Part shown: piece after piece, positions 47,201 through 60,800 of the stretch | Layout of the letters: each line of letters opens with the position of its first letter | Position numbering within the stretch: position 1 is the first letter of the stretch | The notes under the pieces: model-generated | What the model saw: only the letters and a program-made list of their open reading frames with translations | The model's database searches: none | What the model was told of the DNA's origin: nothing | NCBI GenBank assembly: GCA_963995525.1 | Contig: OZ023206.1 | Span: forward strand, 7,754,919 to 7,818,918 | Length of the DNA stretch: 64,000 nt | Direction: 5' to 3' | DNA from: Escarpia spicata | Taxonomy: Eukaryota; Annelida; Polychaeta; Sabellida; Siboglinidae | Program-made: the position numbers and the translations under genes

Positions 47201-50200
47201 ATAAAGGGTTAATTACCTGGAAGCCCAGCAGTGTGAAGTAGATGGCGAGACGAGGCTTCATTGGCTTAGAGATCCAGCCCTTTTTGAGGAAAAAGAGAGC
47301 TGGGAGAGCAAAGACGACGGCAATGGAGCGCCCCCACATACGGTGGGTGTACTCCCAGAAGAAGATGTTCTTGAAGCCGTCCAGGTCCAACTCGCGCCCC
47401 AGACTGGCAACAATGTACAACCACTGTTCAGAGCAGGCATTGCAATTACATCACAATGTAATATATTACTATTAGTTAGTTTCCTTCTTATTATAATTAC
47501 TATTGCATGCTGAATATAATATATATGAAGCAACTACAATTACTATTACATTCTTCATCAGAACTATTTATAGTACAATACATGGTAGGCATAAACATGT
47601 ACCACAGAATATAACTATCATATTTAGTATTATTTACTAACTACACAGTTTATGGATATAATATATTTTTATGCATACCATATATTTTATAGTTCAGTAC
47701 TACATAAGAATGAAAGACAAAAGCACTGTTGCTGTCACTTTACTTAACTTATTGAATTACAATCAGTGTAATTACACCTACTGCTGCTTGGTGGACAGTT
47801 GATTGTTGGCACAAGTATATAACAGGATGTTTTTCACACCTCTGTTGTTTAGGCCTAGTAATGTGCAGACAACCACTAAACCCATATAGGCTTGTGAGAA
47901 AAGGATAGTTGGCATGAGAACCAACTTCAAAGAAATGTTGAATCCCTTTAGGCATGCAGCTGTCCCACTGCCCCAGTCTCTCCTGCTATGTAAACTCATA
48001 TAACCTCCTCCAGGGTGAAACTGACTGAGGGTCATAATTCACAGAAGAGCAGTCATAAAACCTGCTGAAACTACTGGAATATTCTTTTCCTTGTAAATAA
48101 TTAAATGACCAGACTGCAAATATGTGCAACTCAAATTGAACTTTGAAATGTCCAATAGTAATGTAAAAGTAATAGGTCTTTTTGTATTACATTGCTTCCT
48201 ATTAGTTTTACATTGTTTTTATTCAACCTTTTACTATTACTGTTACTTCAATATTAGTAATCATTGCTATTACATATTACTTTTACTCCAGGCTGGTTCA
48301 GATTAATGCCTCACTCACACTATTGACTTTACAACAGAGTGGACCAACTCAACATTTAACGTTGTGTTTTCACCAATTCCTGACCCACTCACACAGTTCA
48401 CTTCCACAACTGAATTGGCCAACATTTGATCAACAAATTCCTGTTTTATTTGTCATATTATAAACAGCTTAAATGTTGCAATTTGGCGATACCTAGGCCT
48501 GGATTCTTCCTTGTAACAAAAGCTACATAACAAAATAATTTGTAATGTAATGATATACTGAACATTCTTCAGGATAGTTCGTTTTCATATCAGAAACTTT
48601 CATATCCAAAATGTATTTCATTTACCTGGTTGAGACTTTCGTCAACGTATTACATCAACTTTATCAGTAGCGATGACGCCGAAAGACTACTCAAAACACG
48701 ACTGGAGGAACACAGAAAGGACGTAGACAACACGAAAAATGAGAAATACACCAGGAGCAGGAAAAAGATTGATGTCTACCATAAATAATCCGCCCTTACA
48801 GACTATGTGACAACTGAAAACAACATCACAGACTGGGAGGGAGTGAAAATTGTAGACAAGGAACCCAACAGAAGAATCCGGCAAATGAAAGAAGCCATCT
48901 GGATCAGGAAAACCAGAACAACAGACGTGCCTACCCTAAAAACTTCCTGTCAGTAATCCATCTTCCCAATTTACACTGATTTTCAGGAATATAGGCTTCC
49001 TGTCAGTAATTGTTCAGAACCGTGTCAGATATTGTCACCGGGGGGGGGGGGGGGGGGGATAACAACGGCAAAACCATTACATTACACTGTCATCGACATC
49101 GCTGTAAATGGTAGACTAAACTCCTCAATAAATACACTAACTTAGTCTTAGTACAGTCAGTTGGCCTAACACTACAAGTACAACACTCACTAAATATTTG
49201 CATTACATGTTTCTTTTTGGTTGGCAGTGGCGTCGTTTCGCTGTCAGCCATCGTTTCGTGCCGCGTGACTTCGTTTTGTTTGACCGCGGAAATGCGAATT
49301 TGTCATAACGCTGTTTCCTATTGGTTAGATTACGACCAGACTCAGCGAATGAAAAACCATGTCACAACATGCTGCATACACATGCTGCCACCTGTTGAAT
49401 ATAGTGGAAGCTAAATTTGAGTGATTGGCGAACATGGTGACAGTCCGTAATATTTTCATCCCTCGCCGTAATACCGTAATTTGAGGTGACTTTCCGGAAT
49501 GATTCCGGACAATCCGGAATGGTAGGCAGGTCTGGAACAACCATCAACAGAGACGAGGGCAATTACGAACTGCCTCAAGTGAACGATGACGTCATTCAGC
49601 ATCATCGGTACTGATGAAGTCGACGTGATACGTTGACGAAAGCTTCTACCAGGTAAATTAAAAGTTTCTGATTTAGTAATTCAAATAAGGTAATAAGTTC
49701 TAGTTTCGTTTAAAATAAAAAGGGACGTACTATTTGTACTCGGGGAACTGTTTGTAGCGTTCAAACTCGGCCTCCCATTCCTCCTGTGTCCGCGGTGGCC
49801 GCATGCCCTTGACGATGTGCCACTGCGTCATGGACAGGCCTGACTCTGTCAACCTACGACAACATACAACAACATGTCCTTGATGATGTGCCACTGCATC
49901 ATTGACTGGCCTGACTCTGTCAACCTACAACAACATACAACATGTCCTTGATGATGTGCCACTGTGTCATGGACAGGCCTGACTCTGTCAACCTACAACA
50001 ACATACAACATGCCCTTGATGATGTGCCACTGCGTCATAGACTGGCCTGACTATGTCAACCTACAACACCATACAACAACATGTCCTTGATGATGTGCCA
50101 CTGTGTCATAGACTGGCCTGACTATGTCAACCTACAACAACATACAACAACATGTCCTTGATGATGTGCCACTGCGTCATAGACTGGCCTGACTATGTCA

Positions 50201-53200
50201 ACCTATAACACCATACAACAACATGTCCTTGATGATGTGCCACTGCGTCATAGACTGGCCTGACTATGTCAACCTACAACAACATACAACAACATGTCCT
50301 TGATGATGTGCCACTGCGTCATAGACTGGCCTGACTATGTCAACCTACAACACCATACAACAACATGTCCTTGATGATGTGCCACTGTGTCATAGACTGG
50401 CCTGACTCTGTCAACCTACAACAACATACAACATGCCCTTGATGATGTGCCACGGCATCATAGACTGGCCTGACTCTGTCAACCTACAACAACATACAAC
50501 ATGTCCTTGATGATGTGCCACTGTGTCATGGACAGGCCTGACTCTGTCAACCTACAACAACATACAACATGTCCTTGATGATGTGCCACTGTGTCATGGA
50601 CAGGCCTGACTCTGTCAACCTACAACAACATACAACAATATGCCCTTGATGATGTGCCACTGTGTCATAGACTGGCCTGACTCTGTCAACCTACAACAAC
50701 ATACAACATGCCCTTGATGATGTGCCACGGCGTCATAGACTGGCCTGACTCTGTCAACCTACAACAACATACAACATGCCCTTGATGATGTGCCACTGTG
50801 TCATGGACAGGCCTGACTCTGTCAACCTACAACAACATACAACAATATGCCCTTGATGACAGAATCATAGACATGGCTTTGAACTGTTTAGAACAATGCT
50901 ATATGCCTATAATTTGTCCTTTATTTTGTTGTAATATCATCACGCAAAATTGAATTTTTATAAAATGCAAATTGTGTTTCAAACCATCGATTCCATGGGC
51001 AGTCATGGAATTAAACGTATAAAAAAAGATACCATACTACATAAAACATGTGGAACATAACATACACCGTACAGAGCTGTACAGTACAAGACTCTAGTAG
51101 GGACAACTCACCTTGTGATGGCGCCAATGACAATCGCCCCAAAGGTCATGCCAGCACATCCCAGCAGCCACAGACCGACTGCCTTCTGGCCTCGTGGGGA
51201 AACGCTCTGAGCCGCCACGGTGGTAGGACTGCGCACAATCTGCATCAACATTCAATGCATTAGAATCGAAATTACTTCAGAACACAACTATTATGTTAAC
51301 AACAACGTTTGGTACACAGGCACTTGGCAAGAAATAATCTGTTGCCAGTCTTAAATTAATCAAAAATGAATTAATCAGAAGTTATTTTGGCCAATTGACG
51401 GCATTATTCTCTAGAGAGACTAATAATGGAAGGAAAAGTGGAAGGCGGCAGAAGCAGAGGAAGACCTAGGAGACAATAGGAGAAGGACATAGAGGAACGG
51501 ATGGGAGGAGATGTCTGGCGAGTGGGGAGACTGGCAAACGAAAGAGCTGTCTATAGACAATCCATCAAGGCTGCAACGTCCGGAAAGGGATAAGCAAACC
51601 CCAAGAAGTGCCTTTTAGCCCGCGAACGACTTGCGCAGACGCCATTCACGTCAACCACAGCCATTATTGGCTGGTTAAGATTTTTCAACAACAAACCCGT
51701 GTCATTTGAGCCATTTATTTAATTAATACAAAACCATTCAGCATTCAGTTTGTTTCACTACCAGTTGGGCCAATAATTGTGATTAATGTGGGCCTCGATA
51801 CTTTATTTTATTTTAACTATGTTATTTTAACTGTTTATTTTAATCTAATTCTACCAGTCATATCAGCTCTGAACTGTAAATACCTGTCTTGGCCAGTCAT
51901 CTGAGTCTTGAAAATGGGCAGATGGGACTCTGGCTAAGCTAAGACTCAAGGACCACAAGAAAAGATATACAGTATTCGTTCTTTTTAGCGTATAGTACGC
52001 TTATGAAATATTCTTAAGGTTACAAAAAATCTGTTTCTCAAACCAGTGTGAAAACAACAAAATTATTTATGGTTACCAAATATTTAAAACTACTTCTCAT
52101 TGGAGAGATACGTTAGCAGTGAACAGCAGAAGACAAATGATCTGCAAGACAGTGGTGCTAAGACACGGACAAAGTCATAGAGCCGGCCATGCCAACCTCT
52201 GCATACAATACATATTACATGCATGTTTAGTTCAGCCGGGATGACACACGTCAACGTAACGTAACTGATGCTAACTGGACATCCACGTGATGGTGATTTT
52301 GTGGTCAAAGGGATACTGGAACTTTCTTTCCCATAGTCATATTGTCAGTGGTTGACAGGGAATTACAATAAATGATGGATCCGGTGATCAGTTTTTGTCA
52401 TAGATCGACGTCAAGAGAACGAAGAGTGTACATTATCATGCCACTTTTCACCATAATGGTGCACTGCGTATGATAATGAGTACATGAAAAACATTGCATT
52501 CTATATTAACCAATACTAGGGACACTGATTTTCCGTTTCCAAAAAAAGGCAAATTCTGTTTCAATTCTGATTAAGAAAAGGGCAAGTTCCGTTTCAAACG
52601 ACGTATTTTCTGTTTCAGAAAAAGTAGGAACACTGATTTTCTGTTTTAAAAAAGGCAAATTCTATTTCAATTCTGTTTCAGAAACAGGGAAATTCTGTTT
52701 CAAAACTATGTATTTTCCATTTCAGAAAAAGACAAATTCCATTTCAAACGACATATTTTGTTTCATAAAAAAATAATTCTGTTTCAAATTACACACTTTC
52801 CATGTCAAATTATGTATTTTCCATTTAAAATGGCATACTGGCTAAAGAAGCCCATTTCTGTACACAAAATAAATATTTTATTTTAAAGTTAACTTTGAAA
52901 ATAATACATTCTGTGAAATAGCTAAAATATCACAGTGTTATGATCTCTGCATCTAAATAATACTGTTTTACTGTGTGATTACCTTATGTAATAACATTTA
53001 TTTTGTACAATATTTGCAACAGAGTAACAAACGTACATAATCAATTTAGGTAATAAAAAATTCCTGTCACACTATTACATGATTGGTTGTTTCTAATGCA
53101 GCAGTGCTTAATAAATAAGTTAACAAATGTAAATAATACAAGCAATCATAATAATGATTGTTAAAGTTCAAATCACTGATGCTGTTTCACTAATAATTTT

Positions 53201-56200
53201 GTTCAACCATTTTAACTAGCGCTATATACAATGGAATTTGTTAGAACTACGAAACGCGGACTATAATATCACTTTGAGCCAGCGTAACATAGGCTGTTGT
53301 TATTCCTTTGAGCTTTTGTGTTCGAAACCGGAATATGTACACTTATGCGTGTTCTAACGATGTGACAACTACATTTAAATAGCAAAATGTAAATGTTTAT
53401 TGATTTCTATAGCACCATATTTATACAATAATATTCTATGGTGCTGTACAGTACAATAAATGGCATCGTAGAAAGTTAAAACAACACAAGCATTCGACAT
53501 AACAAATATTGATATAAAAAGGTAAAACTATAAAATGATAAAATTAACAATTTCAATAGAAACATCAAACATATAATTATCTAACAAGTGTAAAACTATT
53601 TAAATTAGTAAAATTAATAGGTTAATTGTATGCAGTTCTAAAATAGTGAGTCTTCAGTTTGCTCTTAAAACACTGACATTGTTGCTGCTGCGAATATCTT
53701 TGGGAAAGGAGTTCCAGTTTCGGTGCAGCAACTTTAAAAGCACGATCTCCCAGAGTTTTCCTTTTTGTCCTTGGTACATCAAGTTTAAGATCATCATGCG
53801 ATCTTCTGGATGCTTCTAGGAGTCAGCATTTCCAACATATATTCTGGTCCATGGCCATATAATGAATTAAATGTCAGGAAGCAACGTGTCTTCAATGCGT
53901 TAGCGGACAGCTAGACAACGATCACGAAACGGTATATGTTAGCGCCTTCGTACTGATTTGCCTTGCACGTTTTAAAAATCCTGCATCATAAATCCACCAA
54001 ATTAAACAAATACTGTTGCATAGTAATCAGACCTGGGTTCAATTCCGCTTCAAAGATTCTGACTCCGACTCCAGCAGACCTATTTCAATTCTGATTCCGA
54101 TTCCAATTCCGCTTGTCTCAGTTTGATTCCGATTCCGACTCCAGCACAACTTTTGATTCCAATTCCAGCACAACTTTCGAATCAAAAGTTGTGCTGGAGT
54201 CAGTTTGATTCCGATTCCAGCAAACCCTTCGATTCTGATTCCAACTCCATTCGGGCCTACTACTTTTGCTTTTTACTTACAAATAATGTAATCAATGAAT
54301 AGATTGGATAGATTCAACATTAGAACAATGTATAAAATGAAGTTTATGTCATGATGTGTTCCATATTTGGTAATTGGTATATTGATATATTGTAACCCAT
54401 TGTATCTATCATCAATTCATCTGTCTCTAAAATGCTCATAAACTGAAGATCGACACAGCAGAATTGTGATTTTCTTGAAATACTAACAAATTATCTGATC
54501 GTTCACGAAGTGTTGTCGGTTACCAATGTTGCAGCGTTCGAAATAGCACTTGTCCGTTTGTCCGGGACAAGTGATTTTTGGCCCGGACAAGTAAAATGAC
54601 TCTACATGGTTATCCGGTGGACAAGTGAAAATTTACAGTAAATAGTGACGCGTGCAACATTGCAAACTTTTTATTTGAGGAAATTCAAACGTAAATGAAG
54701 TTCGCTAGCAATCGCACGGGTTCCAATGTTGTTAGTGTGTCGGCGCCTTGTCGTTCCGGCCGCCAGTGTACGTCGACCGAGTTTAGTGCCAGCGTTAACA
54801 GGGTCATCCGCTGAGCGCACCGACCTAGCTCTGTCATACGCGTAGGACAGACTCCGCATCAGCCATCGTTGATCGAGGCTGTATTTCATCCAATCGTAAT
54901 TCGTTCAGTTTCGCCGACGTACAAGTTGCTTCCACTCACGGATCATATTTGATGAACTTTGGAAATAGTAGACTTTGTATCGCTACCTGTTATTTGAATA
55001 ATTATATAGTTTTAACCATTATTACGCCTAACCCACACGGACTCGGCAGTCTTCCAAGACAGCCATCGAACGTTACTCGTTAGCCGATCCAGATCGGTGA
55101 CAATTTTCAAAACTTGTAACTGGCTTTCCGCTAAATCTATGGTCTATGGTGCTGGTTGATAAACGGAATATTAATGAAATTTCAGAAGTATTGTTACATC
55201 TATGTAACTTTTATTTTAACCATAAATTGCGAGTTTTCGAAACCGAATTAGACGCAAGACTCGCAGCCAGGGACGGGGAGCCAACCAACGTTGACATGTC
55301 AGCTACCACCAACTGCGGCGGTCTGCGTGCGGCAACAACGTTATGACGTAAATAAATCTATAAATTATATTCCGCCTGGTATTAAATGTAATTTGGGCAC
55401 CATTAAAACTGTTTTATCATCATTGAAATGGTAATATAACATTTAGGAAAAATCTGCGTTTGTTTGCTGATGTCAGTGATGATCAATTTAATATTATCTT
55501 CGTTTGTAAAATACAGAACTTTGTTAATATTGAAGTTCATAGAGGTTGAACCAAATATTAGATTATATAGTTTCTTATGATTTTTGTGACATCATTTCCT
55601 GGCTTTGCATTGGTCGTGTTCCTGGTTGAGTGGCATCTTCAATGATAAACTGATGCCAACATTTTACAGCAGTGTTAGATGTTATATATATACCATATTA
55701 AACATAAACAGTTTTTGCAACATTATAAAACAAATAGCAAAGAAAACAATTGTCTCATTCCTATCATCGTAATAATTATGTGTTATTAATAAAAGCATTT
55801 ATATCAGCATCACTAAAATGTTGTTATACATCATGTAACGTGTTTACTTTTACGAAATATATTCGTGATGAATAATAATGGACCGGAAAATAGTTGCAAA
55901 TATAATTGTCATTTATAAATTTGCAGACTAAATCAAATTGTGTCTTTGATCACATGTGACTCAGATGTACATGCAACGAAACAGCAGGAACATTGTGTTG
56001 TTTTTATGTTTTTTTTCCAAAGCTTTGATTCCCCTTGACAACCACTCGGACAAGTAAATATTTTGGCGGACAAGTAGATTTCAAAACTTACTTGTCCGGC
56101 AGACAAGTAAATATTCTGGCATATTTCTATCGCTGTGTTGTGTTTAATATACTTGTCAGCGTTCGAAATAGCACTTGTCCATTTGTCCGGGACAAGTGAT

Positions 56201-57657
56201 TTTTGGACCGGACAAGTAAAATGACCCTACATGGTTATTCGGTGGACAAGTGAAAATTTACAGTATATAGTAACACGTGCAACATGGCAAACTTTTTATT
56301 TGAGGAAATTCAAACGCAGTGAAGTTCGCTAGCAATCGCGCGCATTGCAATTTTGTTAGTGTGTCGGCACCTTGTCGTTCCGCCGCCAGCGCACTGACCT
56401 AGCTCTGTCATACGCTTAAGACAGACTCCGCATCAGCCATCGTTGATCAAGGCTGTATTTCACAAAATTGTAAATCATTCAGTTTGGCCGACGTACAACT
56501 TGCTTCCACGCACGGATCATATTTGATGAACTTCGGAAATAGTAGACTTTGTATCGCTACCTGTTATTTGAATAATGATAGTTTTAACCATTATTACACC
56601 TAACCCACGCGGACTCGGCAGTCTTCCAAGTCATCGAACGTTAGCTGATCCAGATCGGTGACAGTTGTCAAAACTTCTAACTGGCTGTCCGGTAAATATA
56701 TGATGGTGGTTGATAAATGGAATATTAATGAAATTTCAGAAGTGTTGTTGTATCTATCTAACCTTCGTTTTAACCATAAATTGTGAATTTTCGAAGCCGA
56801 ATTATACAAGACGCGCAGCCGGAGACGGGGTGTCAACCGACGTTGACATGTCGGCTTATGCCAACTACGGTGGTCTGCGTGCAGCAGCAACGTTTACGAC
56901 GTAACTAAATCTATCAATTATATTCCGCCTGGTAAATGTAATTCGGGTACCGTTAAAACTGTTTTATCATCATTGAAATGGTAATATAACATTTAGGAAA
57001 AATATACGTTTGTTTGATGATGACCAATTGAATATTATCTTCGTTTGTAAAATTCAGAACTTTGTTAAGAAGTTCATAGAAGTTGAACAAAACAGTATCA
57101 GATTATACGGTTTATTATGATTTTTGTGACAACATTTCCTGGCTTTGCACTGATCGTGTTCCTGATGGTTGAGTGGCATCTTCAATGACAAACTGATGCA
57201 ACAATTTTACAGCAGTGTTATATCTATATACATATATATATATATATATCTATATATCTATATACATATATATCTATATACATATATATATACTCCTAAC
57301 AGCAGCATACGTCGACCAGATATGCATAAGGGACCACCTTAGGCAGACCACCGTTTTTAGGCAGACCGGAGCCGGTCTGCATAAAGTGTTGACCCCTGAT
57401 TGCGTAGACAGTATCGTTTATTTTATAATTTGAACTGTTAGTGTATGTAGTATACCCAGACATATAATGATATCAATAATTATTTGCACCCAAAAATTAT
57501 TTTTTTGGATTTTGGGAGACGTTTTCTCGGAGGTTGTATATCCTATCTCTCATAATGGAGCGGTCGACCTATGCTGCCCTTAGGCTTATATATATATATA
57601 TATGTATATAGATATGTATATAGATTTAACACTGCTGTAAAATTGTTGCATATACAC

Positions 57658-57697
<40 letters not shown>

Positions 57698-57773
57698 GAT
57701 GATAGGAATGAGACAATTGTTTTCCTTGTTATTTGTTATAATTTTGCAAAAACTGTATGTTTAATATGGCATG

Positions 57774-57818
<45 letters not shown>

Positions 57819-60800
57819 GCCATGCAAAATTATAACAAATAACAAGGAAAACAATTGTCTCATTCCTATCATCGTAATAATTATTTATTAATAATAAAAG
57901 TGTTAATATCAGCATCACTAAAATATTGGTATACATCATGTAACGTGTCTACTTTTAATATTCGTAATGAATAATGATGATAATGGACCAGAAAATAGTT
58001 GCAAGTGGTGGGTATGATTTTGCAATTTCCAAAAAATTTGCAGATTAAATCAAATTGTGTCTTTGAGTCACAGTCACTCAGATGTACATGCAATAAAACA
58101 GCAGGAACATTGTGTTGTTGTCATAAAATAAGAGATTTTTTTTCTGTGTTTTCCGAAGCTTCGATTCCCCTTGACAACCACTCAGACAAGTTAACATTTT
58201 GGCGGACAAGTAGATTTCAAAACTTACTTGTCCGGCGGACAAGTAAATATTCTGGCTTACTTCTATCGCTGCTTCTACAAGTTACGGTCGTGTTGGGGGA
58301 AGTGATTAATAAGTACAACACTTCTGTCTTCCCCCATTTCCATGTGTAAATGTGTTATGTATTGCATATTGCGAGTAGTTCTCTTTCTATGCATTTTCCA
58401 CTTGGAAATAATCAATCAACCAGCCAGCCAGCCAGCCAGCCAGCCAGCCTGCATTCCTAGGTACATGACATTTTAAGCTGAGTTAATGTCCACAGTATAC
58501 TGTTGGCTACAGTGACCCAGATTAAGGAAGATCAAATGTTTTGCTATCCACTTTATCTAAAGTACAATTAACTAAGTACAACTAATATCTCACCAAGGGT
58601 GTTTAAGATCCTATCAATAACTTGCTTACCACCCCAATTGGGCTGGTGTTTAGTGTTTACACTTATTGGTAATAGTCAAATTTCACTTGCACTCTGATGA
58701 TTCTAATTCCACTCATTGTGATTCTGATTCCACTCATTGTGATTCCGATTCTACTCATTGTGATTCCAATTCTGATTCCAACTCAACTCCAAACGATTCC
58801 GACTCCGATTCCACTAAATTAACTTCAAATGATTCCACTAAATTAACTCCAAACGATCCCGACTCCGATTCCAACTCCAGAATCGGAGTTGGAATCGTCC
58901 TTTGATTCCGATTCCAGAATTGTTTAGCTATGAATGATTGCTTCAGTAAGTTGTACAGTGAGATACCAGCCAGAGAAAAGAGCTTGTGTTTTATGTATAG
59001 TATCATACACCAACCTGCTTTAAGTTTAACGCCACTCTCTTGCTCACTAGCGAAGACGTCAGTTTCCATTTTGATGTCAGACTGCCAAAGCTCCTTGCAG
59101 GATTCACCTGGAAAGTAAACGGAACAACTTTGAATGCAAAACATAGCTGAGGAATCAAACTGAGCCATCTGTGAGACTGGTGAAAAACTAACAAGATGGT
59201 CTGGCTCATTTTTCCAATACCAGCAGAAATACATACATTTTGATGTTATAACTTATAAGTGTCAGCACTGATTTTAAATGGAAACAATAGATAAGAAAGT
59301 TATTTTTGTGTCATTCGCAGAGTTCAATATGCCTCTACAACTACACTGATAATTGGCAGGGTACTTTTAATTGGACATTGACGCCATACACGTGATTTTG
59401 AGATCCCAGCTTTGTGAGTCCGCTATAGGTTACACCAGTGCTTCACGTTTAAAAAAACATATGCGAACTAATTTAGCGCGATTAATTATTTTTATTTTAT
59501 CCACTACGTGGTGTTTCTGTTTGTCCGTCTGGTGACGCCACAGCCCAGTCATGCCAAAACACAATTGAGGCTTAGGCAAGATTATCTCAATTGGGTCAAT
59601 TTGGGACATCAAGCGAACGTTGCATACTAATAAAACATTTGAGACAGGAAGTACTTTTGATTATGTTACCGAAAATGACAGCAGTATAAAAAAATGTCGA
59701 CAACTGCGCACCAGTGCTAACTTACTTGACACAAACAGACTTTCTTTCAAACAAATGGGTGTGTAATTTGCCGCTAGAGGGCACCACATGCAGCAGGTCT
59801 GGTGACATGAGTGATAATGGCGATTAGTGCGAGCAGTAGGGAGTGATCGCTCGCCTCAAAAATAACGCACTGTTGTACACATTTACCCCTGCATGGGACC
59901 TTTTACAAGGTAGAACTTAGAAGGGACCAATTTGGCTTTCAACAAAAGGTGTCTCTTCTGAACGACAAGGCAACATGATATGAACGGAACTGCCCAAGTT
60001 TTGAAAGACGCATGACACGCTTAACCACAGTACCCCTTATGCAATGGCAGAGTGTAACTGTAGTGTCTCTGACATTGCAGCAGGCAGTAGCACAGCGGTC
60101 TGAGGGTTGGAGGTCAGTTGATCAATCAGGACCAGAGACAGTGTGCAATTTCTTTCGTGTGAACCCTGCATTACCTGTTACACATGGGGTAAACGGTCAT
60201 ACTAAACAGTGAAACATCGTCCACAACCGTGGAATACAGACAACTTGGAACACAAGCATTTACAACCGTCCACTAGCGAATACTAATTTAATTAACATAA
60301 CTTATACATCGACGTAGAGCCTAACCAATAACATTTGGCTGTATAGCGTAGTCTTGGGACATTATCACTATCAGTCATTCAGTGGGCTCACTAACTTAAG
60401 AGTAAAACAAATTCCGAAAACAAGTTATTTCACATGTATGATGTAACAGCCTAAACAGGGCAAGGCTTTGGCATTGCCTCTGCCCTGGCTTTGCGTTTCA
60501 TATTTTCAGTTTAAAACCCAACACTGGCAACAGTCACGTACGATTTTTGTAGAAGAAAAAGGTTACATTTAGTGTAGGTGCGGAGTATTTAGCTGGATGT
60601 ATGCATCTACTGCAATATTGCAGCAGCCTGCGGAACCGGTCCAAAGGTTAATGACTTCACGCTCTCTGTATACACAGGTTACTATACAAATCACACTGTG
60701 TCACTGACAGTGACACCACGAGCCACCGACTTCAAGATCACCCCGGCTAGGTTGCGGGCGAAACAATTTGCGTCAATGCGTTTTGTCACGCCGTACTGCT

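Larger units (their letters stand above)
48575..49668 (+). mobile_element. Penelope-like retroelement remnant
   Basis: A coding remnant at about 48683-48945 reads [12 protein letters not shown], then after one stop [39 protein letters not shown] and RKTRTTDVP. This is the C-terminal half of the GIY-YIG endonuclease domain of Penelope-like elements. It is flanked by an inverted repeat: 48590-48670 and 49590-49668 both contain TTTCGTCAACGTAT on opposite strands, next to TTTACCTGGT. It lies in COX15 intron 4 and is dead. Confidence 0.8.
56157..58271. mobile_element. CAGCG-ended DNA element, copy 2
   Basis: Same termini and nearly the same order as copy 1 (for example GTGAAGTTCGCTAGCAATCG-type and CAACGTTGACATGTC-type words in both). 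It is about 0.5 kb longer because of TA-rich hairpin insertions at 57230-57830. Both lie in COX15 intron 2. Confidence 0.6.

Noticed and set aside
47404..47533. Extending COX15 exon 5 upstream to WLYIVAS
   Set aside because: That start is out of phase with exon 4. The acceptor CAG at 47404-47406 gives [15 protein letters not shown], which has the same length as the human segment.
52090..52308. Possible first exon of COX15
   Set aside because: The reading frames do not give a presequence with a donor in phase; exons 1 and 2 at 60.8 and 59.0 kb fit in every respect.
58755..59234. - strand ORF of 159 codons with Glu/Ser repeats
   Set aside because: Fusion of the GATTCC hexamer tract with the opposite-frame reading of COX15 exon 2; the true exon is in another frame.
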